From Datisca glomerata (Eukaryota > Streptophyta > Magnoliopsida > Cucurbitales > Datiscaceae): a DNA stretch of 64,000 nucleotides. Shown in pieces: positions 1 to 11,744 of this stretch. The position numbers and the translations under genes were made by a program. The DNA is taken from positions 357,152 to 421,151 of the forward strand of contig QANY01005609.1 of NCBI GenBank assembly GCA_003255025.1. Direction: 5' to 3'. Under the pieces are notes generated by a model. It did not search any database and was not told the DNA's origin. It saw nothing but the letters and a program-made list of their open reading frames with translations. Position 1 is the stretch's first letter. The number at the start of each line of letters is the position of its first letter.

Positions 1-1860
1 ACAACAAAATTAGTAGCAATTGGAAGAGTTTGCGGGAAAGGTGCGACGAAAAATGCGAAGTCACTTTCTGAGCAATCTAGGAATACTTAGCTTCACTAAA
101 TTTACTTTCAAAACTGAATCCAAACAAAGATCTCTACTTATATCTAGCGGTATCAGAAATAGATGTTAGTGCGGCTCTGGTTAAAGAATAAGATAAACAA
201 CAAAATCTAGTCACTTCACCAGTAAATGCCTCACGACCATAGAGACCCGATACTAGAAAATGGAAAAATATCATATCGGTCGGTAATAGCATCAAGTAAG
301 CTTAAACATTTTTTCCAAGCACACACAATAATAATATTGATAGAATGCCAAGTCTAAAGCATTCTACACTCACCAGATCTTGCTGGTAGAATGGCCAACT
401 GGGTAGCAGTGTTGGAACAGTACGAGAACCATTATATGCCCTGAACATCCATCAAAGGGACTTATTAAATTTTATTGCAGAATTCATCCAAGATCAATCC
501 ATACCAAGCAATAACATGGGCACATCTACGAGAGATTGGAAGTTATTTGTATATAAAGCACCCAACTAGTGAGGAGCATGAGCATGCATCGTGATTCAAA
601 TGTCGTATTGGGAAATCATAGAGCATTCTTTATTATTCGGCATTGACGCTTCCAATCAACGAGGCTGAATACGAGGCTCTATTCATAGAAATCCGCCTCA
701 TCCTAGAAATTAGGGTAAGAAAAGTTAATGGTTTTGTGATTCCTAAATTGTAACTAACCAAGTTACAAGAAACCACATGGCCAAAGATGAAAGGAGGGCT
801 AAATATTTGTACTGGACGAACGGACTGTAGGAAAAAGTTAGAGAATACCAAATGATACAAATTCCAAGAGGAAAAAATTCTCACACTGACGCTCTTGAAA
901 CTCTAGTAGCCAAGCTGTGGAATGTAGTTCCCATGAAGAAATACTATGTATGACTATAAACTCCTCTTTTAGATTAATAGTTAAAGATCTCAAATTCCAT
1001 GGTTTTTTTCTATTAAAGGGTTTTTCACATAAAATCATGTCGTATCTTTTATATTTTTATTAGATTTTATAGTAGACATAATATTATATTTTTAACCAAG
1101 CCGAAATCTAAAAGGAGGGAGAACTTCAAATCTGAATCTACACTAAGGGAGAGCTTAAGGTCCGAATCCAAAAAGATGGAAAGCCAAACACCTGAATAAA
1201 AAAAGTTAGAGAGTTCCTAAAGCGAACGTGAAACTCCAAAATCGAACGGAGATGCGAAGAGGCCCGAGGTCAAGGAAAATTATCGAAGTGTTCCAAGCAG
1301 CCTGTTAAGGCAAAAAGAATGAAAATTATTCAGTGTGACAAATAGCCGCTTAAGGCAAAAAAGTTAAAAAAAATACCTGGGTGTGCCAAGCGACCTTATG
1401 GTAAAACAAAATCAAAGTGGTCTAAGTGCATAGCAGCCGCTGAAGCCCAAACAAAATGAAAATTGTCCAAGTGTGCCAAGCATCCGTTTAAGGTAAAACA
1501 AAATGAAAATTACCTAAGTACACGAAGTAGAATTGTCCAAGTGATTATGGTCATGATTAACTAAGTACTGAAGACTAGTGAGTTGAATTAAAAAAAAGTG
1601 TCTTTTTCAATTGTTTGAGAAATCTAATTACAAAGTAAAAAAAAGAGACAAAGGAAAAAGAAGAGCCTCAAGTCTTGTACAATGTAATTCTTCAAGGGGA
1701 TTACGATCGCTCCATGTCTCTTCAGGCATAACCTCCTTTATGATAGCTTTGACAGCAATCACGAGTAAGTAAGCAAAAAAAAGAGTAAGTAAATGGGAAA
1801 ATAATAGAGAAGCTTATGCTCCAAAGTTACCTTCAAACTCTTTTCTCCCAGGGGAAAGAG
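1..1860 (+). pseudogene. Tat-like Ty3/gypsy pol 3' remnant, copy 1
   Basis: Degenerate 3' half of a gypsy polyprotein, cut by the window start. Read across frames it gives the RNase H region (YLYLAVSEIDVSAALVKE near 131-190, then a KMEKYHI-like block near 260). A second RNase H of the archaeal type follows at about 510-900, with a DWKLFV start and NEAEYEALF near 660-690. A second RNase H after the first is known for the Tat clade, hence the lineage call. Several stops and frameshifts make it non-coding. After the last pol codons come a purine-rich spacer, a 46-bp tandem repeat and a short remnant of an antisense ORF. The same sequence recurs from about 6145. Compared with that copy, this one lacks about 640 bp after 'gcaatcacga' (near 1757). 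It ends abruptly at about 1860 against copia sequence. Confidence 0.8.
1292..1540 (+). repeat. 46-bp tandem repeat, about five units
   Basis: Units begin with variants of 'ccaagcrrccgnttaaggya' followed by an A-rich stretch and 'gtccaagtgtg'. The first unit is 46 bp and later ones are 45-47 bp. The array lies just downstream of the gypsy second RNase H, where Tat-type elements often carry tandem repeats. Confidence 0.7.
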
Positions 1861-3433
1861 CAAACACCTCATCATAGTCAATTCTTATCTATATCTTGTA
1901 TCCCTTCGCAACAAGTCTCGCCTTGTACCGTTCTATCTCGCCTTGAGCATTTATCTTTTTCTTGAACACCCACTTCAGACCAATAGGCTGACTGCCTTTC
2001 GGCAATTCTGCTAGCTCCCATATGTTGTTGCGGTCAATCGCCTTAATCTCTTCGTTCATGGCAGTTTGCCACTTCTTGTCTCGCACCGCCTCTTCAAACC
2101 TGATATTTTCAGCATCTGCCAAAGGACATACAAGGTGTACCTCATTTGTCGAATCATACAAATCTTGCAAACTTCACATTTTGGGTTGTCGTGGTTCATC
2201 TTCCTCATCGGTAGTTTCAGAGTTTGTTGGTATACTTATTGGTGCAACGACTGATGATTCTCCAACTTCGATGATAACCTCCGTCGAATTATTCTAGTCC
2301 CACTCGCTTTCTTCATTTACTCACACATCACGACTCACCATCACCTTCTTGCTTATCGGGTTAAGTAGATTGTACCATTTTGTCTTCTCATCATACCCAA
2401 TAAAAATATACCTTTTACTTTTGTCTTCGAGCTTCATTCTTCGTTGATCCAATATGTGTGCATAAGCCACACTACCGAACACTTTGTGATGAGAAACTGT
2501 CGGCTTTTATCTGCTCCATGCCTCTTATGGTGTTTGATCATCTAACTTCACATGTGGACATCGATTTTGTACATAGATGGCACATTGCACAGCTTCTGCC
2601 CAGAATTCCTTCGACATCTTCGTGCTCTTGAGCATTGATCGAACCATGTCGAGAATAGTCCGGTTCTTCCTCTCGGCCACACCGTTTTGTTGAGGAGAGT
2701 ATGGTGCGGTTAGAAATCTCCTTATGCCTTGCTCTTCGCAATACTCTATGAAAGCCGTCGAAGTATACTCGCCACCTCTATCGGATCGTACGGCTTTGAT
2801 GTGTCTACCATTTGCCTTCTCCACCATCACTTTGAACTTTTTGAACACCTCGAATGCCTCGGATTTTTCTTTCAGAAAATAAACCCAAGCTTTTCGTGAG
2901 AAATCATCGATAAAGGAAATGAAGTACCTTTTACCACTGAAAGATTCAGGGGCGATTGGTCCACATATTTCGGTATGAATCAACTCGAGAGTATCTTTAG
3001 CTCGATATTCTACCTTCTTTTGAAACGAGGTTCTCACTTGCTTGCCAAGTACACATTCTTCACAAAATTTTCCCTCATAGTCCATGTCCAGCAGCCTGTG
3101 CACCATGTTCTTCTTTGCTAACTCTTTTAGACCACCATGATGTAGGTGACCAAAGCGGAGATGCCACAGCGACGCCTTGTCTTCTACGTTGACTCGCAAA
3201 CATTTTTCTCACAGGCTTCTTAAATTCAGTTTGTACATCAGAATTCTTCCTATCTCGACTCAAGCAACCAGACGCCCTTGCTTGTCCTTCAAGTGTAGTA
3301 CCCGGTCTTTTAAAAGTATTGAGTAACCTTTCTCCGTGAGTTGCCCCATACTCAAAATGTTGGTCTTGAGGTCTGGTACGTAATAAACATCTTGAATTGA
3401 CCCTATTAAGCCATCCTTTTGTAAGTAACAAAC
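1861..3433 (-). pseudogene. Ty1/copia pol fragment (protease end, integrase, start of RT)
   Basis: Reverse-strand copia polyprotein. From 3433 downward come the tail of the protease/spacer region and a gag-pre-integrase zinc motif (LWHLRFGHLHHGG ... CEECVLGK, near 3090-3170). The integrase core (about 2525-3080) has VRSDRGGEY and PQQNGVAERKNRTI, and an RT start at about 1889-2170 has GLKWVFKKK and ARLVAKGYK. The open stretch 2525-3199 (224 codons) is the longest part. The usual HTD of the first catalytic Asp reads HTE, and stops interrupt the region between integrase and RT, so it is dead. The RT stops just after the DYDEVFA motif, where gypsy sequence begins at about 1860. It is closely similar to the forward copia element at 27.3-28.0 kb. 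Confidence 0.88.
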
Positions 3434-3445
3434 NCTCTGATACCA
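3434..3445 (-). other. Ambiguous base at a junction, then copia primer-binding site
   Basis: Position 3434 is a single N. Next to it, 3435-3445 reads on the reverse strand as TGGTATCAGAG, the plant initiator-Met tRNA primer site used by copia elements. It sits two bases inside an LTR end at 3448. The pol sequence on the other side of the N is protease-region sequence, so all of gag is missing between primer site and pol. Confidence 0.75.
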
Positions 3446-3447
3446 AT

Positions 3448-5461
3448 TGTTGGAAATGCGGCGCTTGCGTGCCGAAAACGTGGGGTTATAAAAAAATTAT
3501 AAAAGAGAAACTTTTTCGATAAAAGCAAATAAATGCGAAACAATGATTTTCTAAAAAAATTATTAAAAAACTCTTTTCGATCAGGATCCATTATATATTT
3601 ATATATAAAATCTAAGTCATACATGGATATGAATCATATACCTTTTGTAGTCGATATCAAACGTCATCGTAAACCAAGATCATGCGTTCCCACGAACAAC
3701 GGACTTCGATATCAACACCAAAATCTTCCAAGCCAATCCTCAAACAAACTAAGACATGTGTGGGCATGTAAAATAATTAAAAGACACACTTTCTGTCATT
3801 AGATGTACTCAACACTTGAGATCTAGAGATTTACTGAGAAAGATGAATTCAGTGAGACAATCCTCTAACATAATACGATTATTATTCTTTCAGAGTTTTT
3901 GATTAACTTTTTATCACAAAGAAAGTTCACACTAATAGCAACTGTGTTCTCAACACTCAACCAACACTGAGACCATTAGAATAATATCTATATATATTTT
4001 CTAGGCTCATAAGATTTTTAGGGATGTACACAAAATAACATTTAATCACCAAATTACCATTACAGTGGGACCCTCTATAATTTGGTGCATAATTACAGTG
4101 CCACACGACACTGTATGTAGTTTCCATGAACTAACAAAGTGCCTCACAGCACTGTGTGCCACGACACTACTGTAGTGTCGCGTGGCACTACAATACTGCA
4201 CGCCCACTACTGTAGTGCCATGTGACATTAATTTCAATCAACGATTGACACGTGGTAAGTACTGCAATATCCACATATAAGTTAATTCAATCTTAACTTA
4301 TAAGATCATCTCAATCAACTAGCTGATCTATTAGTTCACAAATAACAAATTTAGTTGATTTAATTATTATCTAATAATATTTTATGATTATTTAATTCAT
4401 AAATTATATATTCTGTCTCACTTATCAATAATTAGAAAACTAATCGATATAATTATTTATATATAATTTCTAAAAATTAATAAAAATAATTTGATTAATT
4501 AATTAATCATACATAATTATCTTGTAATTATATAGTTACCCTAGAATAAAAATTCTTTTTACAAGTCAGTCATTTTCTCATGTCTTGAAATATTCACACC
4601 CTAGACTGTATGGAACAGAAGTAACTTGGGGACCATGCACCTATAATTCTAAGCTCCAATAAACTAGATTATTAAATAAACTATTTAATTAAATAATCTT
4701 CTTTATTAATTTCATTATTACTTCACTATAAATATGGCAATTGCACTCTTATAGAATGTATTTATACAGTATTCTTATGTAGTGCATTGATATAATCATT
4801 TCATGTAGTTCTATCCTCCAATTCTAATTACCTATTGATCCTTAAGTACCATTAATTCACTAGTGAATGACTAATTTATAATCATATTATAAATTTGAGC
4901 TAAATAACTATTCAGTTCCAGAATTAACACTTAAGGGAACTAATATACGATCCGTTAAGAAAGCTTGAATTTTAAATCTTATAGGATCATGTTCCCAGCC
5001 ATCCATATCACTAAATCTCTAAAACAAAAGTCTCTAGCATGTTTTACAAACAACCTTAACGAGTAAATCAAAAGATCCAGTAGACATGCATAGGAGTTCA
5101 TGACTACTCATGATTCAGACTAATCTACATATGATGATCAGATTGATGTGTATTAAATCTTTATGATAAATGGTAAGTTGATAAAGATATTAATTCACAT
5201 CGGTCCTATTATATATAATTTTATTATATAAAATACATTCACTAAGATATCTGTCCACATCAATGATTCAGATCTGGATCACATGCATTCATAAAACTTA
5301 GTGAATCATACTAGCAACCATTCATTTAAGTTTTCATACTTTAATTTGTTGCTGTTAATTTTATTCATTATCTATGATCTTAATCCTCTCATACTAATAC
5401 AAGATGATAGTCTCATTAATGAATATGAAATTTTTTAGATATTTATATAAGTTATTCAACA
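3448..5461 (-). repeat. Long copia-type LTR, 2,014 bp
   Basis: On the forward strand it starts TGTTGGAAATGCGG and ends ATTCAACA, so it has TG...CA ends. The primer-binding site lies at its left edge, so it is the 5' LTR of a reverse-strand element. It is very AT-rich and has no coding potential. Its 2-kb length differs strongly from the 296-bp LTR at 26093, although the adjoining pol fragments look like one family. LTR and pol may therefore come from different elements. Confidence 0.65.
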
Positions 5462-5499
5462 ATAATTTACAAGAACAATTATAAGAAAAATGTAATTTC

Positions 5500-7110
5500 A
5501 TTAATTTTCATATTAAAATATTAATACACATGCTTTGAGGGCATTAACCTAACATAAAGATTATTGAAGGTCAACTTCATTAGAGAAGTTATGTATCCAG
5601 AATTGCTGTCAGACATTGTACTAGTGAAGAAGAACAACGAAAAATTGAGGATTTGTGTATATTTCACGGACATGAAAGGCGTTTCCAAAAGATGAGTACC
5701 TGCTTCCCCGAATTGACCATCTGATTGATGCAACATCCAAACATGAGCTGTTGAGCTTCATCGACGCCTTCTCCAAGTGCAAGCAGGTGAAAATGTGTTC
5801 TCCAGATCAAGAAAAAATATATTTTATAATAGATCAGGGTATTTATGATTACAGAGGAATGCTTTCTGGGCTTAAAACTACTGGAGTGACCTATCAGAGT
5901 TTGGTGAACCACATCTTTCAAAAGCAGATAAGGCAGACAATCGAAGTCTATGTAAATGATATGATGGTACTAGAAAATGACTTTCACCAAACTCAAAAAA
6001 CAGAACATGAAGCTTAACCAAGAGAAATCTGTATAGTGAGTGCGGCCAAGAACTTCGTAGGGTTTATGGTCACACATGGGGGGATAGAAATCAACCATGA
6101 TAAAGTCAAGCAACGCCTAGAAGTTTGAAAGACTTGCAGAGTTTAACAACAAAATTAGTAGCAATTGGAAGAGTTTGCTGGAAAGGTGCGATGAAAAATG
6201 CGAAGTCACTTTCTGAGCAATCTAGGAATACTGAGCTTCATTAAATTTACTTTCAAAACTGCATCCAAACAAAGATCTCTACTTATATCTAGCGGTATCA
6301 GAAATAGATGTTAGTGCGGCTCTGGTTAAAGAATAAGATAAACAACAAAATCTAGTCCACTTCACTAGTAAATGCCTCACGACTGCAGAGACCCGATACT
6401 AGAAAATGGAAAAATATCATATCGGTTGGTAATAGCATCAAGTAAGCTTAAACCTTTTTTCCAAGCACACACAATACTAATATTGATAGAATGCCAAGTC
6501 TAAAGCATTCTACACTCACCAGATCTTGCTGGTAGAATGGCCAACTGGGTAGCAGTGTTGGAACAGTTCGAGAACCATTATATGCCCCGAACATCCATCA
6601 AAGGGACTTATTAAATTTTATTGCAGAATTCATCCAAGATCAATCCATACCAAGCAATAACATGGGCGCATCTACGAGAGATTGGAAGTTATTTGTAATA
6701 AAGCACCCAACTAGTGAGGAGCATGAGCATGCATCGTGATTGAAATGATGTATTGGGAAATCATAGAGCATTCTTTATTATTCGGCATTGACGCTTCCAA
6801 TCAACGAGGCCGAATACGGGGCTCTATTCGTAGAAATCCGCCTCATCCTAGAAATTAGGGTAACAAAAGTTAATGGTTTTGTGATTCCTAAATTCTAACT
6901 AACCAAGTTACATGAAACCACATGGCCAAAGATGAAAGGAGGGCTAAATATTTGTAGTGGACGAACGGACTGTAGGAAAAAGTCAGAGAATACCAAATGA
7001 TACAAATTCCAAGAGGAAAAAATTCTCACACTGACGCTCTTGCAACTCTAGTAGCGAAGCTGTGGAATGTAGTTCCCATGAAGAAATACTATGTATGACT
7101 ATAAACTCCT
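5500..7110 (+). pseudogene. Tat-like Ty3/gypsy RT, RNase H and second RNase H, copy 2
   Basis: Reverse transcriptase reads from about 5545 (LLKVNFIREVMYPELL, then VPASPNxxLIDATSKHEL across frames). The clearest open part is 5751-6017 (MSFIDAFSKCKQVKM ... GLKTTGVTYQSLV ... VYVNDMMV). The catalytic YVDD is changed to YVND, losing one metal-binding Asp. RNase H follows from about 6275 and the archaeal-type RNase H at about 6650-7060 (NEAEYGALF). Stops and frameshifts are frequent. From about 6145 it is a near-identical direct copy of 1-1750, differing by eye at a few bases per hundred. Its 5' side is cut near 5462-5530, next to the copia LTR. Confidence 0.85.
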
Positions 7111-7431
7111 CTTTTAGATTAATAGTTAAAGATCTCAAATTCCATGGTTTTTTTCTATTAAAGGGTTTTTCACATAAGTCGTATCTTTTATATTTTTATT
7201 TGATTTTATAGTGGACGTAATATTATATTTTTAACCAAGCCGAAATCTAAAAAGAGGGAGAACTTCAAATCTGAATCTACACTAAGGGAAAGCTTAAGGT
7301 CCGAATCCAAAAAGATCGAAAGCCAAACACCTGAATCAAAAAAGTTAGAGAGTTCCTAAAGCGAACGTGAAACTCCAAAATCGAACGGAGATGCGACGAG
7401 GCCCGAGGTCAAGGAAAATTATCTAAGTGTT

Positions 7432-7680
7432 CCAAGCGGCCTGTTAAGGCAAAAAGAATGAAAATTTTTCATGTGACAAATAGCCGCTTAAGGCAAAAAA
7501 GTTAAAAAACACCTGGGTGTGCCAAGCGACCTTAAGGTAAAACAAAATCGAAGTGGTCTAAGTGCATAGCAGCTGCTGAAGCCCAAACACAATGAAAATT
7601 GTCCAAGTGTGCCAAACATCCGTTTAAGGTAAAACAAAATGAAAATTACCTAAGTACACGAAGTAGAATTGTCCAAGTGA
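7432..7680 (+). repeat. 46-bp tandem repeat, second copy
   Basis: Same units and order as 1292-1540, again between the gypsy second RNase H and the antisense ORF. Differences from the first copy are scattered substitutions. Confidence 0.7.
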
Positions 7681-7710
7681 TTATGGTCAGGATTAACTAA
7701 GTACTGAAGA

Positions 7711-8340
7711 CTAGTGAGTCGAATTAAAAAAAATTGTCTTTTTCAATTGTTTGAGAAATCTAATTACAAAGTACAAAAAGAGAAAGAAAGGAAAAAGAAG
7801 AGCCTCAAGCCCTGTACAATGTACTTCTTCAAGGGGATTACGATTGCTCCGTGTCTCTTCAGGCATAACCTCCTTCATGATAGCTTTGATAGCAATCACG
7901 ATAGTGGCTCCTTCATCTTTGGCTGCCAGAAGGACTGCTGCAATAAGTTTGAACTGAGGAGCTACCAAAGTAGAACCATCAAGGCAACCCGTGTATAGAC
8001 GTCCCACTCAAGTAGCTTGTCCTGAGCAGTATAATGCTCATAGGCTTCTTCATCCTTTTCCTTCAGGGCTTCAACCATCTAAGCATCTGTCCTTTCAATC
8101 AAAGTGTGGACCACTTCTTGGGCTTTGCGGTTGGCCTCCGCTCTAATCTCTTCGGCCTCGAGTATGAAAGCCTTATCCCTATTGTCAAGGCTTCCAATCT
8201 CTCGCTACTTAACAGCGAGTTGGCACTTAAAGTCAGATACTTGTGTTCGTATAAGCTCTTGGGAGAAGAGATTTTGAAAGGTCTCCAAAAGGTACTAGCC
8301 ACAGTCTTCGGAGGGTAACTTCTCCGTTGTTTTCCCATTT
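7711..8340 (-). pseudogene. Antisense extra ORF downstream of gypsy pol
   Basis: On the strand opposite pol, a charged, helix-rich reading frame runs from about 8330 to 7711. Pieces include RAEANRKAQEVVHTLIERTD, MVEALKEKDEEAYEHY and TAQDKLLEWDVYTR, with two internal frame changes and stops. The last open part is 7711-8007 (98 codons from the first Met). An extra antisense ORF after pol is a known feature of some Tat-clade elements such as Grande, and position and strand fit. No conserved domain is recognised. In copy 1 most of it is deleted. Confidence 0.5.
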
Positions 8341-8580
8341 ACATACTCTTTTATTATGCTTACTTACCATCGTTTTTTCTTTTTTCCGTCCTCCATTTAT
8401 CACAACCCTCTCTCTCATAAGCTTAACAACTTTGGTGCTTAAAGTCAGATACTTCTGTTCGTATCTGACCAGGTCAACGCTAAAGCTATTAAGCTTATTA
8501 GAAAGAGCGTTGTGATAAATGGAGGCCGGAAAAAAGAAAAAAATGATGGTAAGTAAGCATAAAAAAGAGTAAGTAAAGGG
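8341..8580. repeat. Long foldback (inverted repeat), arms about 110 nt, 8-nt loop
   Basis: 8341-8452 is nearly the reverse complement of 8461-8578. The innermost 9 bp pair perfectly (gtcagatac at 8444-8452 with gtatctgac at 8461-8469) around the loop ttctgttc. Outer blocks also pair (ataaatggag, ggaaaaaagaaaaa, atggtaagtaagcat), with a less perfect stretch in between. A direct partial copy of the loop region lies at about 8221-8260. It is inside the antisense-ORF part of the gypsy copy and absent from copy 1. Confidence 0.85.
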
Positions 8581-8640
8581 GAAAATAATAGAGAAGCTTA
8601 TGCTCCAAAGTTACCTTCAAACTCTTTTCTCCCAGGGGAT

Positions 8641-10879
8641 TAACATTAACTAAGAATCGGACGTGGCTCACAACCATTTGGAAAGCTCAGGTTCATCCAA
8701 TAAGTTGATCTTGCAGGGGATCCTCGAGTCAAAACCCAGAGGAAAATCGTTCAGAAATGTGGCACCGTTTCTAACATGCTAATCATTAGATTAAGCGACA
8801 CCGATTAGACCAGTACTTAAGATGGAGAAGCCTAAAATCTTGGTTGAAAATCAAGCCTAATGAGAGGGGTATAAAGAGGAGAAGAAGCCTAGGGGCCAAA
8901 GAAATAAGAATGGGAGAATCTAAAGGTCTTGTGGCAGGTGTCAGTTGTTAAGAAGCAACAGATAAAGGGGAAACGTTTGGTTTTTAGAACATTGGACAGG
9001 AAGGTTAATAGGTCTCATGATTTTAATGGCTTCAGTAAAAGAAGAAGAAGAAAAGAATTGCTCGCAGTGAGAGAGTGCAGCGGCAACAGATGATGAGGAG
9101 GATGAAAAGGAAACCTCACAATCAAGATCATGTAAGCGGCAATGATCTTAGCTCTGTCATCTAGAGTCTTGAATGGACGAGTGTACTACCTCTTGTCTAA
9201 AGAATAGGCATCGGAAAGAAACTTAGATAAACTAGAAGAAGATACATCACAAGTAGTAAAATGAAAGAAGAAAGCGGCGAAGATGGGCATAGTCTTTCCA
9301 CTCACCACCAACTTGCGACTTTATCAGTTCGTAAACTTTTATTCGAACAATTTCTAGTTCATTTCGTATGCATGGTGTTTTTATGATACGTCGTGTAAAT
9401 CCTGCATTGCACGATTTCAGTTCTCCTTTATAATTCATGCATAAACACTTATAGTAAGTGTTTAAAACTTTGTTTGAATTTTATTTAGATCCTACACATT
9501 TGATTATAATGTTAGTATGGAAAAGATTTGACAAAATTGTGTCTCTTGACAGGGTTAATAGAAAGATAATTTTATCTTTATGAGTCACATATGAAGCACA
9601 TGTAAAGAAATATTCCATTGAAAATAGTAAGAAAATTTAGTTTTGGGGTGAATAAATATTAAAGTTCAGGGTGTTCATTGCAACGTGGACTCGGTGTCAA
9701 ATTTTTGGATGAATTAGTCTAATTACATAGTCAATAAATTAATTATTGTGAGAATTGTGCAAACACAGTGAAAGAAAGAACACATATCAAAAGGGAGAAG
9801 AAGAGAAGAGGAATGGTGGGAATCAAGCTCAAATCAGTGCTCTCAAAGTATGAGTTTCATACAGAGATCTCGAGCCTCTTCAACTATTAATATCTCATAT
9901 CAAGGTTGTTACAATCTTGTTATATCAAAGGTTACAAGGTTAACCTTTTTTTAGAAGCTAAGAGAGATAGAAGAGACTTTTTTTTTGCGATCCCTAGTAT
10001 ATAAATATAATATTTTAGGATTCTTGGAGGGACTCTTTGGACGTGAGAGGCAGATAAGAGAGCTTTTTAGAGAGGAAATGAAGACAGATCAAACTGAGAG
10101 ACGGATCTCAACTTCAATTCATTCTCAAATCTAGTTTTTCTTCTCTTATCATCTATGTTCATGAATATTATTAGGATGTTTTCTTATTCTAGTATGTTCT
10201 AAATTTCTTATCTAGGACTACGAAATAGTCAAATCATGATTATTCATAAATTTCAGTTTTCAATTCGATCGATGTTTATTTAGTATTATTGAGTATTATA
10301 ATATGTTCTTAATGCTTGTCATCGTCTGACCAACTATTGCATGATTTTAGTTTTAATTCTGAGACTGAGAAGTGATCATTAAATTTCCTCTTGGTTTATA
10401 ATATCATTAGAATTTAATAAGTCAGAGATTATTATAGATCTATTATAACAATTATAATTTCTTGTGCTTAATGAGTTTCAATTTATTTATCTTGACAGAG
10501 ATATATGATCAGTATTTTTGATTCATTGTTATCGATGCTTGAGAAAGAGATAATTACATTAGAAAAATTTACTATCAATAATTTGATAAACATTGATTGA
10601 TTGGGATTTAAAATTCAGAGCATGTTTGATTTGGTGAAATCGAAAATTCTAGAACTTTTAACTATTCAAATTTGAATTATTTCTACTTATCAAGTATTAA
10701 TCTTTTTAGTTCAATTTTTCATTCAAAAATCTTAACTTTTCATCATTCTCAATTAGAATTAAGGTATAATTAATTTTAATAATTAATACCAATCAATCTT
10801 GTGGACGATACTCTATTTTTATAAACATTTATTATTTGACGACAATAGTGTACACTTGCACTATAAAAAAATTATAACA
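8641..10879. other. No gene seen; degraded retroelement sequence
   Basis: No convincing reading frame. 8641-9250 is purine-rich and may continue the gypsy 3' region. 9450-10870 is AT-rich and ends with 'cttgtggacgatactc' and 'agtgtacacttgcac' (10799-10861), wording typical of Athila-like gypsy LTR or leader sequence. That suggests an old forward-strand remnant. Evidence is weak. Confidence 0.35.
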
Positions 10880-11468
10880 ATAGGCCTATTATCTTCTAGT
10901 GGAAGTTCTGTAAGCGTTTACTCAGGTACCTCAAAGGCTCCTTTTTTTATGGCATAACACTAAGACGTTCCTCAAATTTATCTCTTGAAGCTTATTCTGA
11001 TGCTGACTAGGCATCTAACCTCAATGATCGAAGGTTCATAAGAGCTTATGTAGTATTTCTGACAATTCACCTATCTCTTGATCTTTTAAAAAGTAGGTTG
11101 TTGTAGCATGATTGAGCATTGAAAGTGAATATCGAGCTTTTGTCCAAAGCAGCTACTGAAGTAGCTAGGATTCAATCTCTCTTGTCTAAAGTGCATATTA
11201 AGCTTCCCTCTTCTCTAGTCATTTGGGGTGGTAACATGAGTGCATGCTCTGTGGCAGCTAATACAATCCTACATGCTCGGATAAAGCATTTGGAGATTGA
11301 CCTACACTTCGTACGTGACAAAGTTCTGTCCAAGACACTAGATATATGCTTTGTTCCCTCACATGACCAAATTGTCGATGTTCTCACTAAGGCAGCGTCT
11401 CCTTCTCAATTCCAATATTTGAAGTCCAAGCTTCAAGTGGGCACTTCCCCCCTTTGCTTGAGGGGGGA
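10880..11468 (+). pseudogene. Copia pol C-terminus (RNase H)
   Basis: End of a copia polyprotein. Upstream, across frames, are SLEAYSDAD and ASNLNDRR. The open part from 11119 has SKAATEVARIQSLLSKVHI, ARIKHLEIDLHFVRDKVLSK, DVLTKAASPSQF and SKLQVGTSPLCLRG. The highly conserved VADVLTKA/LRG ending identifies the polyprotein C-terminus. The usual DN dyad of the RNase H reads GN (WGGNMSA), and frameshifts lie upstream. A polypurine tract (gaggggggatg) directly follows. RT and everything 5' of it are missing. Confidence 0.85.
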
Positions 11469-11704
11469 TGATAGAGATATTGAGCTCCCTAACCTACGCA
11501 CTGTCTCATGGAGCCATGCAGCACACCTAACTAAATTAGTTAGGTTTAGTTACTAGCTAACTGTCATTATTGAATATAGCTTCTAAGTTCTCTCAGTATT
11601 ATAAACTCTATATACACTCAAGTGTATAAGTTGGTAATGATCAATACATCAAGATTAGAAACAGTGTCTTCATCCTCTAAGTCTTCTCTATTGAAGACTT
11701 TGTT
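11469..11704 (+). repeat. Partial copia 3' LTR
   Basis: Starts TGATAGAGATATTG immediately after the polypurine tract at 11457-11468 and may end near ttgttca (11704). The end is approximate. It is followed by CACTA-type repeats. Confidence 0.45.
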
Positions 11705-11744
11705 CACCCCCTGTTTCCATATCTCTATGGTCTTTTAAAATTGT

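Noticed and set aside
3533..4237. Short frames inside 3.4-5.5 kb
   Set aside because: The region behaves as a long non-coding LTR with TG...CA ends and a primer site at its edge.
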